64,000 nt of DNA from HK1 sp965202875 (GTDB taxonomy: Bacteria > Pseudomonadota > Gammaproteobacteria > HK1). Below, piece after piece: positions 41,165 to 49,981 of the stretch (positions within the stretch are counted from its first letter, which is position 1; each line of letters starts with the position of its first letter). Made by a program: the position numbers and the translations under genes. Location: the NCBI GenBank assembly GCA_965202875.1, contig OZ241870.1, forward strand, positions 4,960,001-5,024,000, given 5' to 3'. The notes below the pieces were generated by a model that saw only the letters and a program-made list of their open reading frames with translations, did no database searches and was not told the origin of the DNA.

Positions 41165-44164
41165 ATGGTGACGGAGTCGCAGTCCGCGCCCTTCCTGGGG
41201 CGCCCGGTGGAGCGGGTCGAGGACCCGCTCCTGCTGAGCGGCGAAGCGCTCTATGCCGACGACTGGCCGGAGCGCCCGGGGACGCTGCACGCGGCAATCC
41301 TGCGCTCGCCGTATGCGCACGCCGACATCGTCTCCATCGACGCCGAGCGCGCCCGCGCCCGACCCGGAGTCGCCGCCGTGATCACCGGCGAGGACGTCCG
41401 CGCGCTCTCCGACCCCTTCCTCATCGTGCTGCGCCAGCCGATGGATCAATGGTCGCTCGCCACCGACCGGGTACGCTTCGTGGGCGAGTCCGTCGCCGTG
41501 GTGGTCGCGGAGGATCGCTACCAGGCCGAGGATGCGCTCGATGACGTCGAAGTGCGCTACGAGCCGCGCGAAGCGGTGATCGATCCGCGGCAGGCGATGG
41601 CCGACGGTGCCCCGCTCCTCCACCCCGGCGTGGGCTCCAACGTGCCCTCGTCGCGCGAATTCAGCTACGGCGATCCGGACGCCGCGTTCGAGAGCGCGGA
41701 TCACTGCATCTCGCTGGACGTCGACTATCCGCGCAACTCGCAGACGCCGCTCGAAGGCTACGTCGTCATGGCGGATTACCGCGCGCGGGAGAACGTCTAC
41801 GACGTCGTCTCGAACTTCCAGGGACCGTTCACCGTCCATCCGGTGATGTCGAAGGCGTTGCGGGTGAAGGGCTCGCAGCTTCGCATGCGCAGCCCGGCGT
41901 TCTCGGGCGGCGGCTTCGGCGCCAAGCAGGCGATCTTCCCCTACGTGGTGCTGATGTGTCTCGCGTCGAAGCTGAGCGGGCGCCCGGTGAAGTGGGTCGA
42001 AGACCGTCTCGAGCACCTCACCGCCGCGGTGGCCGCGCCCAACCGCATCGTCCGGGGCAAGGCGGCGGTGACCGCGGAAGGCATCGTCACCGGCCTCGCG
42101 TTCGAGCAGATCGACGACTACGGCGCCTGTCTCCGGCCGCCGATGCCCGGCCCGCTCTATCGCCAGCACGGCATCATGACCGGAGCCTACGCGGTGAAGA
42201 ACCTGCGGATCGTCAACAAGGTCGTGATGACCAACAAGACGCCCTCCGGCATGATCCGCGGGTTCGGCGGCCCCCAGATCTACTTCGCGATCGAGCGCCT
42301 CATGAAGCACGTCGCCGACACCCTCGGTATCGACCACCTCGATCTCATCCGCCGGAACCTCATCCCCGCCGGCTCGTTTCCGTACCGGGCGCCGGCCGGC
42401 GCCCTGATCGATTCGGGGGACTACCAGAAGGCATTGGAGGCCGCGCTCGCCGGCGGGCGGCTGGACGCTCTGCGAAGGCGCCGCGACGAAGCGCGCGCGC
42501 AAGGCAGGCTCTACGGCATCGGCTTTGCGGCGGTGGTCGAGCCGGCCCAGTCCAACATGGGCTATCTCAGCACGATCAATCCGGCCGACTACCGCGAGCG
42601 GGCGGGGCCGAAGGGCGGGCACGTCGCCTACGCCACCGTGAACGTCGATCCCCTCGGTGCGGTCGGCGTCACCGCCGACAGCATCCCGCAGGGGCAGGGA
42701 CACGCCACCATCCTCGCGCAGATCACCGCCGATGCGCTGGGGCTGCACCCGGACGACGTCGTCGTGAACATGGAGCGCGACACCCAGCGCGATCCCTGGT
42801 CGATCGCGACCGGGAACTACTCGAGCCGGTTCTCGTCGGCCACCGCGGTGGCGGCGACGAAGGCGGCCGGCAACGTACGCGAGAATCTCGCACGGGTCGC
42901 GGCGGCGCGGCTCAACACGACGGCCGACAACGTCGAGTTCCAGGGAGGCAAGGTGTTCGCGCGCGACAACCCCGACAACGCCATGCGTTTCTCGCGCGTC
43001 GCGGGGGTCGCCCACTGGTCGCCGGGCGAATTGCCCGCGGGCGCAACGCCCGGTATTTCGGAAACCGCCTCGTGCTCGGCGCCGGAGCTGGCCCCGCCGA
43101 ACGAGAAGGACCAGATCAACACGTCGCTCACCTACGGCTTCGTGTTCGACTTCTGCGGGGTCGAGGTGGACCGCGACACCGGCCGGGTACGCATCGACAG
43201 CTACGTGACCACGCACGACTCCGGCCGGCTCCTGAATCCGTTGCTCGCCGAGGGGCAGGTCTACGGCGCGTTCGGATGGGGCGTGGGCTGCGCCCTGCAC
43301 GAAGAGTTCCGCTACGCCGAGGACGGGAGCTTTCTTTCCGGCACGTTCGCGGACTACCTCTGTCCCACCGCCTGCGAGGTGCCGGAGCCCGAGATCCGCC
43401 ATACCGAGACGCCCTCTCCGTTCACGCCGCTGGGGGCGAAGGGAATCGCGGAAGGCAACTGCATGAGCACGCCGGCATGCATCGCGAACGCGGTGTGCGA
43501 CGCGACCGGAATCTCCGATCTGAAGCTGCCCCTCGCGCCGTCGGTGCTCGCGGATCTGCTGCATCCGGAGGAGCCTCCGCCTCCCGCCTCGGCCTCTCCG
43601 GCGCGAGGGCTTGCGGCCCCCCCGGACGGTCGCGGGCTGACCGGGACCGGAGCGGTGACGGTGCGCGCGGACGTCGACACCGTGTGGTCGGCGCTGCTCG
43701 ACCCGGTAAGCCTCGCGCGCATCATCCCCGGCTGCCATCGGCTCGATCTCGTGGCCGGGAACCGTTACCGGGCCGACGTGTCCATCGGGATCGGCGTGGT
43801 GAAGGCGCGGTTCAGCGCCGAGGTCGAGCTGAGCGATCTCGTCCCCCCGAGCGCGGCGACCTTGACCGGGCGCCTCGAAGGACCATTCGGGGCGAGCCGG
43901 GGCAGCGGCAAGCTGCGCCTGGAGGCGGCCGGCGACGGCACGCGCATCGACTATGCGTACTCCGCCGACGTGAGCGGCAAGGTGGCCGCGGTGGGCGGGC
44001 GAATGCTGGAAGGCGCCTCGCGCGTCGTCTTCGATCAATTCTTTCGCCGTCTCGCCGCCGAGGTCGAGCGGGGAGCGCAGGCGGCGCCGGGAGACGATGC
44101 CGGCTCCGCAACCGGCGAATCGTGGTGGCGCCGCATTCTCCGCGCGCTGGGGGTCGGATCGTGA
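41165..44164 (+). CDS. Mo-hydroxylase large subunit (CoxL/XdhB type) fused to a CoxG domain
   Basis: 999 residues. 1-770 is the molybdopterin-binding subunit: LGRPVERVEDPLLLSGEALY, FSGGGFGAKQAIFP, SGMIRGFGGPQIYFAIERLM, PQGQGHATILAQI and the active-site glutamate in FTPLGAKGIAEGNC. The loop is RGFGG and not the AYxCSFR of true CO dehydrogenase, so it is a different hydroxylase. After a Pro/Ala linker (PPPPASASPARG), residues of about 820-960 form a CoxG/SRPBCC domain (GAVTVRADVDTVWSALLDPV, ARIIPGCHRLDLV). CoxG is normally a separate gene; it anchors the enzyme to the membrane. Start 41165 gives the standard N-terminus. Confidence 0.9.
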   Translation: MVTESQSAPFLGRPVERVEDPLLLSGEALYADDWPERPGTLHAAILRSPYAHADIVSIDAERARARPGVAAVITGEDVRALSDPFLIVLRQPMDQWSLATDRVRFVGESVAVVVAEDRYQAEDALDDVEVRYEPREAVIDPRQAMADGAPLLHPGVGSNVPSSREFSYGDPDAAFESADHCISLDVDYPRNSQTPLEGYVVMADYRARENVYDVVSNFQGPFTVHPVMSKALRVKGSQLRMRSPAFSGGGFGAKQAIFPYVVLMCLASKLSGRPVKWVEDRLEHLTAAVAAPNRIVRGKAAVTAEGIVTGLAFEQIDDYGACLRPPMPGPLYRQHGIMTGAYAVKNLRIVNKVVMTNKTPSGMIRGFGGPQIYFAIERLMKHVADTLGIDHLDLIRRNLIPAGSFPYRAPAGALIDSGDYQKALEAALAGGRLDALRRRRDEARAQGRLYGIGFAAVVEPAQSNMGYLSTINPADYRERAGPKGGHVAYATVNVDPLGAVGVTADSIPQGQGHATILAQITADALGLHPDDVVVNMERDTQRDPWSIATGNYSSRFSSATAVAATKAAGNVRENLARVAAARLNTTADNVEFQGGKVFARDNPDNAMRFSRVAGVAHWSPGELPAGATPGISETASCSAPELAPPNEKDQINTSLTYGFVFDFCGVEVDRDTGRVRIDSYVTTHDSGRLLNPLLAEGQVYGAFGWGVGCALHEEFRYAEDGSFLSGTFADYLCPTACEVPEPEIRHTETPSPFTPLGAKGIAEGNCMSTPACIANAVCDATGISDLKLPLAPSVLADLLHPEEPPPPASASPARGLAAPPDGRGLTGTGAVTVRADVDTVWSALLDPVSLARIIPGCHRLDLVAGNRYRADVSIGIGVVKARFSAEVELSDLVPPSAATLTGRLEGPFGASRGSGKLRLEAAGDGTRIDYAYSADVSGKVAAVGGRMLEGASRVVFDQFFRRLAAEVERGAQAAPGDDAGSATGESWWRRILRALGVGS

Positions 44165-44979
44165 AGCCGGCGCCATTCGATTACCTGCGCCCGCGCGACG
44201 CCGGCGAAGCGCTCGCGTGTCTCGCCCGCCACGGGGAGGAGGCGCGGGTGCTCGCGGGCGGCCTCTCGCTGGTCGCGATGCTGAACTTCCGTCTGGTGGC
44301 GCCGCGGGTGATCGTCGACGTCTCACGGCTTCGGGAGCTCGCCTACATCCGTGCCGACGGAGACTGGGTCGAGATCGGGGCGGCAACGACCCAGGCCGAG
44401 CTCATGGCGTGGCCGGATCTCGCGGATGCGCTTCCGCTCCTGCATGCGGCGATGCCTCACGTGGGGCATTTCCAGACCCGCAGCCGCGGGACGGTGGGGG
44501 GAAGCATCGCGCACGCGGAGCCGAGCTCCGAGCTGCCGCTGTGCCTCGCTACGCTCGGGGGACGGGTCGTGCTGCGATCCGGGCACGGCGAGCGGACGCT
44601 CGAGGCGGACGAATTCCAGGTCGGCATGCTCGCGACCGCGCGCCGGCCCGACGAGCTGCTGTGTTCGGTCCGGTTTCCGGTGGCGAGGTCCGGACACCGC
44701 CATGCGTTCGACGAGGTTGCGCAGCGCCGGGGCGACTTCGCCATCGTCGCCGTCGCCGCGGTGGCCCATCCCGGCGGGGTCCGACTCGGGATCGGCGGCG
44801 TCGCGGATCGGCCTTCGGTGCACGAGCTCGGCGCCGTCGACGGCGAGGCCCTCGACGACGGCCTCAACGCGCTCGCCTGGACGCTGAAGGGCGACAGCGA
44901 CATCCACGCCAGCGCCCGCTACCGCCGCCACCTGGTTCGACGCCTCGGGCGCGCAGTCATCGACGAGGCCCGATCATGA
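44161..44979 (+). CDS. Mo-hydroxylase FAD subunit (CoxM type)
   Basis: 272 residues, GTG start overlapping the large subunit stop by four bases. FAD motifs VLAGGLSLVAMLNFRLVAPR and SRGTVGGSIAHAEPSSELPL (TxGGxxAHxDP variant), then the C-terminal CO_deh_flav domain. It passes electrons from the Fe-S subunit to a quinone or other acceptor. Tight overlap on both sides shows cotranslation of the complex. Confidence 0.92.
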   Translation: MKPAPFDYLRPRDAGEALACLARHGEEARVLAGGLSLVAMLNFRLVAPRVIVDVSRLRELAYIRADGDWVEIGAATTQAELMAWPDLADALPLLHAAMPHVGHFQTRSRGTVGGSIAHAEPSSELPLCLATLGGRVVLRSGHGERTLEADEFQVGMLATARRPDELLCSVRFPVARSGHRHAFDEVAQRRGDFAIVAVAAVAHPGGVRLGIGGVADRPSVHELGAVDGEALDDGLNALAWTLKGDSDIHASARYRRHLVRRLGRAVIDEARS

Positions 44980-45485
44980 GCGAGCTGAGCCGGGAGGCGC
45001 GGCATCCGATCGCGTTCACCCTCAACGGCGAGACGGCGCGCGGGCACGCCGAGCCGCGCATGCTGCTCTCGGATTTTCTGCGCCGGACGTCCGGGCTCAC
45101 CGGCGTGCACGTGGGCTGCGAGCACGGCGTGTGCGGGGCCTGCACGGTGCGGATCGACGGCCGCCTCGCCCGGGCCTGTCTGGTGCTCGCGATCCAGGTC
45201 GACGGCGCGGAGGTGGAAACGGTCGAGTCGCTCGCCGGACGCGAAGGCGGGCTGTCGGATCTCCAGGCCGCGTTTCGCCGGCACCACGCCCTGCAATGCG
45301 GCTACTGCACCCCCGGCGTGCTGATGTCCGCGAGCGCCTTTCTGGAGGCCCGTCCCGACCCGAGCGAAGAAGAGGTGCGCGACATGCTGAGCGGCCACCT
45401 GTGCCGCTGCACCGGCTATGTCGGGATGGTGCGCGCGATCATGGACGTGGCCGCGCGGCGGCGCTCGGCGAGCGAGGGGGCCTGA
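44976..45485 (+). CDS. Mo-hydroxylase 2Fe-2S subunit (CoxS type)
   Basis: 169 residues, ATGA overlap with the FAD subunit. Plant-type cluster GCEHGVCGACTVRIDGRLAR then C, and the second cluster LQCGYCTPGVLM with SGHLCRCTGYVGMVRAI. All eight cysteines are present. It relays electrons from molybdopterin to FAD. The operon order L-M-S (with coxG fused) differs from coxMSL of carboxidotrophs and matches other aldehyde, nicotinate or purine hydroxylases. Substrate unknown. Confidence 0.93.
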   Translation: MSELSREARHPIAFTLNGETARGHAEPRMLLSDFLRRTSGLTGVHVGCEHGVCGACTVRIDGRLARACLVLAIQVDGAEVETVESLAGREGGLSDLQAAFRRHHALQCGYCTPGVLMSASAFLEARPDPSEEEVRDMLSGHLCRCTGYVGMVRAIMDVAARRRSASEGA

Positions 45486-45610
45486 TCGGCGGCGCGGATG
45501 ATCCGGGGGGATGGCCTGGGCCGGAGACCGCGGGGCGGGGAGCGCGTGCTCGACCAGAGGATCGAGGCGATCGACGGGAGCGCCGGCGGCGGCCGATCCG
45601 CCCGAGGCGG

Positions 45611-46891
45611 TCAGGGCACGGATTCCAGGGGCGGTTCCGGGGGTGATTCCGGGGGTGATTCCGGGGGCGCGTCCGCCGGTGCGCGGTAGGGGGAGTGCCT
45701 CTCCATCGCGAGCCGGTAGCGCCGGAGCCCGGCGCGCTCTTCGGCCAGGAACCGGCCGATGGCCTCGTGAAAGCGCGGATCCGCGATCCAGTGCGCCGAG
45801 TGCGTCTCGACCGGGAGGAAGCCGCGCAGGATCTTGTGCTCGCCCTGGGCGCCGGCGTCGAAGCGGGCGAGCCCGCGCCGGATGCAGTGCTCGATCAGCC
45901 GGTAGTAGCAGATCTCGAAGTGCAGGCCGCGGTGCTGCTCGGTGCAGCCCCAGTTGCGGCCGAAGAGGGTGTCTCGGCCCACGAAGCAGTGTGCGCCCGC
46001 GACGTAGCTCCGGCCGCGCCGGGCGAGCGCCAGAAGGGTCCGATCGGGGAGCGCCGCCGCGACCGCGACGAAGAAGGGGAGGGTCAGCGCGGGGTATCCC
46101 CACTTGCGGTCGTAGGTCGAGCTGTAGAGCGTGTGGTACGCGCGCCAGTGCGCTTCGGTGGCGGTGCGGCCGTCGTGGATCTCGACCTCGACCGGGGCCG
46201 CCGCCGCGTCCCGGCGCTCGCGCCGGATCTCCTTGCGCCGCTTCGAGGTGAGGGCGTCGAGGTAATCCCGGAAGTCGCGGTATCCCCGGTTCATCCAGTG
46301 GAACTGGCATCCCGAGCGCATGAGCAGCACCTTCCTGCTCTTCAGCGCGGCGGCGTCGCGATCGTGCGGGAACAGCCAGTGGAAGGAGGAGCACTGCATC
46401 GCCTTCGCGACCGCGATCGCTCCTGCCGTGAGCGCGCGCTCGACGGCGGGCCGCGGTGCGCCGGGACGCACCAGCAGCCGGGGTCCGGCCGAGGGCGTGA
46501 AGGGGATGGCGGAGACGAGCTTGGGGTAGTAGTCCAGGCCGTGGCGCGCGTAGGCGTCGGCCCATCCCCAATCGAAGACGAACTCCCCCTGCGAGTGCAG
46601 CTTGACGTAGGCCGGCGTCGCGCCGGCGAGCTCTCCGCCGGTGTGGACGAGGACGTGGCAGGGGATCCACCCGACCTCCTCTCCGACGCAGCCGTGTCGT
46701 TCCAGGGCGTCGAGGAAGGCGTGGCGGGTGAACGGATGGTCGCCGCCCGCGAGCGCATCCCACTCCGATGCCGGGACGTCGGCGATGCGCCCGATCGTGG
46801 TGACGGTGTACTCGGCGGGAGCGCGCTCAAGCAGGGTTGCGCCACCGTCCGTCCGGCGCTCGGCGTTCGAGTCGGTCGCGCTCACTGCCAT
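45611..46891 (-). CDS. GNAT/FemAB-like N-acyltransferase (PF04339/COG3146 type)
   Basis: 426 residues. PASEWDALAGGDHPFTRHAF, FDWGWADAYARHGLDYYPKL, LDALTSKRRKEIRRERR and NWGCTEQHRGLHFEICYYRL are the landmarks of this double-GNAT family of unknown substrate. The C-terminus has an extra PPESPPESPPEPP tail coded by tandem GGGGGTGATTCC units near 45640-45670, which look recently expanded. It is convergent with the Fe-S subunit gene. Cytoplasmic; function unknown, possibly peptidoglycan or amino-acyl transfer. Confidence 0.8.
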   Translation of the reverse strand: MAVSATDSNAERRTDGGATLLERAPAEYTVTTIGRIADVPASEWDALAGGDHPFTRHAFLDALERHGCVGEEVGWIPCHVLVHTGGELAGATPAYVKLHSQGEFVFDWGWADAYARHGLDYYPKLVSAIPFTPSAGPRLLVRPGAPRPAVERALTAGAIAVAKAMQCSSFHWLFPHDRDAAALKSRKVLLMRSGCQFHWMNRGYRDFRDYLDALTSKRRKEIRRERRDAAAAPVEVEIHDGRTATEAHWRAYHTLYSSTYDRKWGYPALTLPFFVAVAAALPDRTLLALARRGRSYVAGAHCFVGRDTLFGRNWGCTEQHRGLHFEICYYRLIEHCIRRGLARFDAGAQGEHKILRGFLPVETHSAHWIADPRFHEAIGRFLAEERAGLRRYRLAMERHSPYRAPADAPPESPPESPPEPPLESVP

Positions 46892-46974
46892 GCGGTGATT
46901 CCCCGGGAGGTAGCGTCAGGTCCGCGGCGGTCGGGCCGGGCCGGAGACCGGATTCGACGGCCTCGGAATCCCTT

Positions 46975-47075
46975 CAGCGCTTGGCGCTCAGCGTGGCCAT
47001 GCCACCGGCCCCGGGGCGTCGTCGTCCGGCGGAGCATGATCCGCGACGTCTCCCGCCACGAACACGCCGATCACT
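46975..47075 (-). pseudogene. Decayed second copy of a thioredoxin-reductase C-terminus
   Basis: The minus strand reads GVFVAGDVADHA, then in a shifted frame GAGGMATLSAKR and a stop. It aligns to the neighbouring trxB 3' end (47190-47290) with roughly three quarters identity over 100 bases, so it is an old duplicate or the scar of a related gene. Confidence 0.6.
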
Positions 47076-47156
47076 CGTCGGCCATGCCGCCTTCCGACCG
47101 GGTCGCCTTCCGGCGGGCAAGCGGTCATCCTCTGCCCGGTGATCGGCCCGCGGCGA

Positions 47157-48122
47157 TCAGGCGGTGCCGGATGCGGCGGATTCGAGGTACCGATCGGCGT
47201 CCAGCGCGGCCATGCAGCCGGCTCCGGCGGAGGTGATCGCCTGGCGGTACACGTGATCCGCGACGTCGCCGGCCGCGAACACCCCGGACACGCTGGTTTC
47301 GGTCGCGCCGCCCTCCGGGCCGCCGCGCACCCTGATGTATCCGCCGTTCATGTCGAGCTGCCCCTCGAAGATCGCCGTGTTGGGGGTATGGCCGATGGCG
47401 ATGAAGCAGCCGTGCACGGGGAGCTCCTTCCGCTCCCCGGCCTTCGTCCCGCGGAGGCGGATCCCGGTCACCCCGGACTCGTCGCCGAGCACCTCGTCGA
47501 GCACGTGATCCCACTCGATGACCACGTTCCCGGTCCGGGATCTCTCGATGAGCCGATCGGAAAGGATCTTCTCGGCCCGGAACCGGTCCCGGCGGTGGAC
47601 GACGGTGACCGTGGAGGCGATGTTCGAGAGATAGAGCGCCTCCTCGACCGCGGTGTTGCCGCCGCCGATGACCGCGACCGGCTGCGAGCGGTAGAAGAAT
47701 CCGTCGCAGGTGGCGCAGGCGGAGACCCCGCGTCCCTTGTACGCCTCCTCGGAGTCGAGCCCGAGATACTTCGCGGACGCCCCGGTGGCGATGATCAGCG
47801 CGTCGCAGGTGTACGTCCCGGAATCGCCGGACAGGCGGAAGGGCCGGCCCGAGAGGTCGGCGCTCGCGACGTGGTCGTGGATGAGCCGGGTGTCGAAGCG
47901 CTCCGCGTGCCGGCGCATCCGCTCCATCAGGTCCGGGCCCTGCACGCCCTTGTCGTCGCCGGGCCAGTTGTCGACGTCGGTGGTGGTGGTCATCTGCCCG
48001 CCGACCTCCATCCCGGTGATCATCACCGGCGAGAGGCCGGCGCGGGCCGCATAGACGGCCGCGGTGTACCCGGCCGGTCCCGAGCCCAGAATGAGAAGCC
48101 GGGAGTAGGTCTGCTCACTCAT
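47157..48122 (-). CDS. trxB: Thioredoxin reductase
   Basis: 321 residues. FAD motif LLILGSGPAGYTAAVYAARA, redox pair VSACATCDGFFYRSQPVAVI, NADPH motif GGGNTAVEEALYLSNIA with HRRDRFRAE, and the C-terminal FAD motif GVFAAGDVADHVYRQAITSA. The enzyme reduces thioredoxin with NADPH. Start 48122 is chosen because the FAD motif follows. Divergent from nuoF with a 511-base gap. Confidence 0.95.
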   Translation of the reverse strand: MSEQTYSRLLILGSGPAGYTAAVYAARAGLSPVMITGMEVGGQMTTTTDVDNWPGDDKGVQGPDLMERMRRHAERFDTRLIHDHVASADLSGRPFRLSGDSGTYTCDALIIATGASAKYLGLDSEEAYKGRGVSACATCDGFFYRSQPVAVIGGGNTAVEEALYLSNIASTVTVVHRRDRFRAEKILSDRLIERSRTGNVVIEWDHVLDEVLGDESGVTGIRLRGTKAGERKELPVHGCFIAIGHTPNTAIFEGQLDMNGGYIRVRGGPEGGATETSVSGVFAAGDVADHVYRQAITSAGAGCMAALDADRYLESAASGTA

Positions 48123-48633
48123 CGTGTCATTGACTTCAAGGTCGAACTTCGGGCGACGGGGCGATCCGCGCCCGGCGCCCGGCGCCCGGAAGGACCGGAA
48201 CCGGGGGATCCGCGGCCACCGGCGAATGCCGTCCACGCGCGGAACAAGGCGGTGGCGTCACGGCAACGATGGCGGATCGTCCAGGGATTTTCAAGAAGAA
48301 AAAGGACGCCCGGCGGCTGTGCCGTCCCGCGCATCCGGCTCCGGCCAGCCACCAGCCCCGGCGCAACCGCGAAAGTCCGCTCATCGCACCGTCCCGTCGG
48401 GTCTCGCGGCGCGCGGGCTCTCCGAGTGACGGGCTCCGGCGGCATCGCCAGCGTCGTCAGGTCGTTCTCGCCGGGCCTGGAATCTCCAGTATACTGCGCG
48501 CCGCCGGCCTCTCCGGCGCTCCAGTCGCTTCCCTCGCACACGACCCGAGTCACCGAGCGCCTCCCGCCATGCCTCCCGTTCACCCTCGGCCAATCGACAT
48601 CACCACCGCCCGCCCGCCCGGCCGCTCCTGACC
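48123..48633. other. 511-base divergent intergenic region, trxB/nuoF
   Basis: No gene recognised on either strand. It must hold both promoters. Several G/C-rich palindromes such as CCGGCGCCCGGCGCCCGG at 48173-48190 are present, but no operator I can name. Confidence 0.4.
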
Positions 48634-49935
48634 ATGGACGCCCTCAACTCCGTCTGCTACGCGACCCTCGGGCTCGACGAGCCGTGGCGCATCGAGAGCT
48701 ACGAGCGGACAGGCGGCTACCAGGCGTGGCGGAAGATCCTCACCGGGAAGATCCCCCCCGAGGCGGTGGTGGCGGAGGTCAGGAAGTCGGGGCTGCGCGG
48801 GCGCGGCGGGGCCGGGTTCCCCGCGGGGCTGAAGTGGAGCTTCATGCCCAAGGGCTTCGAGGGCCAGACCTACGCGGTGTGCAACTCCGACGAGAGCGAA
48901 CCGGGGACCTGCAAGGACCGCGACATCCTGCGCTTCAACCCCCACGCCCTGGTCGAGGGGATGGCGATCGGGGGCTACGCCATGGGCGCCACCGTGGGCT
49001 ACAACTACATCCGCGGGGAGTTCATGGACGAGCCGTTCCGGCGCTTCGAGCAGGCGGTGGAGTCGGCCTACGGGAAGGGGCTGCTCGGCCGGGACGTCCT
49101 GGGTTCCGGGGTGGACTTCGACCTCTACGCCACGCTGGGCGCGGGCGCCTACATCTGCGGCGAGGAGACCGCACTCATCGAATCCCTGGAGGGCAAGAAG
49201 GGGCTGCCGCGGTTCAAGCCGCCGTTCCCCGCCCAGTACGGGGTCTACGGCCAGCCGACGACGATCAACAACACCGAGACCTTCGCCTCGGTGCCGTCGA
49301 TCATCAGGAACGGCGGCGAGTGGTTCATGGGTCTTGGCCGGCCGAACAACGGCGGGGTGAAGTGCTTCTCGGTGTCCGGGCACGTCAACCGGCCCGGGAA
49401 CTTCGAGGTGCCGCTGGGCACGCCGTTCCGCGACTTGCTGGCGCTGGCGGGCGGGGTGCGCGAGGGGCGCCGTCTCAAGGCGGTCATCCCCGGCGGCTCG
49501 TCGGTGCCGCCGCTGCCCGGCGACGTGATGATGGACGTGGACATGGACTACGACTCCATCCGGAAGGCGGGCTCGCTGCTCGGCTCCGGAGCGGTGGTGG
49601 TGATGGACGAGACCACCTCGATGGTGAGCATGCTGCGCCGCATCGCGCGCTTCTACTACGCCGAGTCCTGCGGGCAGTGCACGCCCTGCCGGGAGGGGAC
49701 GGGCTGGCTGTACCGGGTGCTGTGCCGCATCGAGCGCGGCGAGGCGCGGCAGGAGGATCTGGACATGCTGGTGGACGTGGCCGACAACATCGAGGGCCGC
49801 ACCATCTGCGCGCTGGGCGACGCCGCGGCCTGGCCGGTGCAGGGCTTCCTGCGCCACTTCCGCGACGAGTTCCAGTACCACGTCGACCACCGTGCGTTCC
49901 CGCCGGGGGTAGCGGGGATGCGGGAGGCGGCATGA
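48634..49935 (+). CDS. nuoF: NADH-quinone oxidoreductase subunit F, orphan copy
   Basis: 433 residues. NADH/FMN sites GLRGRGGAGFPAGLKW and CNSDESEPGTCKDRDI, GAYICGEETALIESLEG, and the 4Fe-4S (N3) motif ESCGQCTPCREG with the later cysteine in GRTICALGDAAAWPV. Length and motifs are those of complex I NuoF. No nuoE or nuoG is beside it, so it is a relocated or second copy, or part of another NADH-dependent complex. An IS4-family element begins 50 bases after its stop and may have separated it from downstream genes. Confidence 0.92.
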   Translation: MDALNSVCYATLGLDEPWRIESYERTGGYQAWRKILTGKIPPEAVVAEVRKSGLRGRGGAGFPAGLKWSFMPKGFEGQTYAVCNSDESEPGTCKDRDILRFNPHALVEGMAIGGYAMGATVGYNYIRGEFMDEPFRRFEQAVESAYGKGLLGRDVLGSGVDFDLYATLGAGAYICGEETALIESLEGKKGLPRFKPPFPAQYGVYGQPTTINNTETFASVPSIIRNGGEWFMGLGRPNNGGVKCFSVSGHVNRPGNFEVPLGTPFRDLLALAGGVREGRRLKAVIPGGSSVPPLPGDVMMDVDMDYDSIRKAGSLLGSGAVVVMDETTSMVSMLRRIARFYYAESCGQCTPCREGTGWLYRVLCRIERGEARQEDLDMLVDVADNIEGRTICALGDAAAWPVQGFLRHFRDEFQYHVDHRAFPPGVAGMREAA

Positions 49936-49981
49936 AGCAGGTAGCCGCCCGCGACTACCGGCAGACAGGTTCTATCGGGCC

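Noticed and set aside
40835..44386. Very long minus-strand open frame (over 1100 codons) opposite the Mo-hydroxylase large subunit
   Set aside because: It is the usual shadow of a GC-rich gene; arginine/histidine-rich text with no domain, while the plus strand shows clear motifs.
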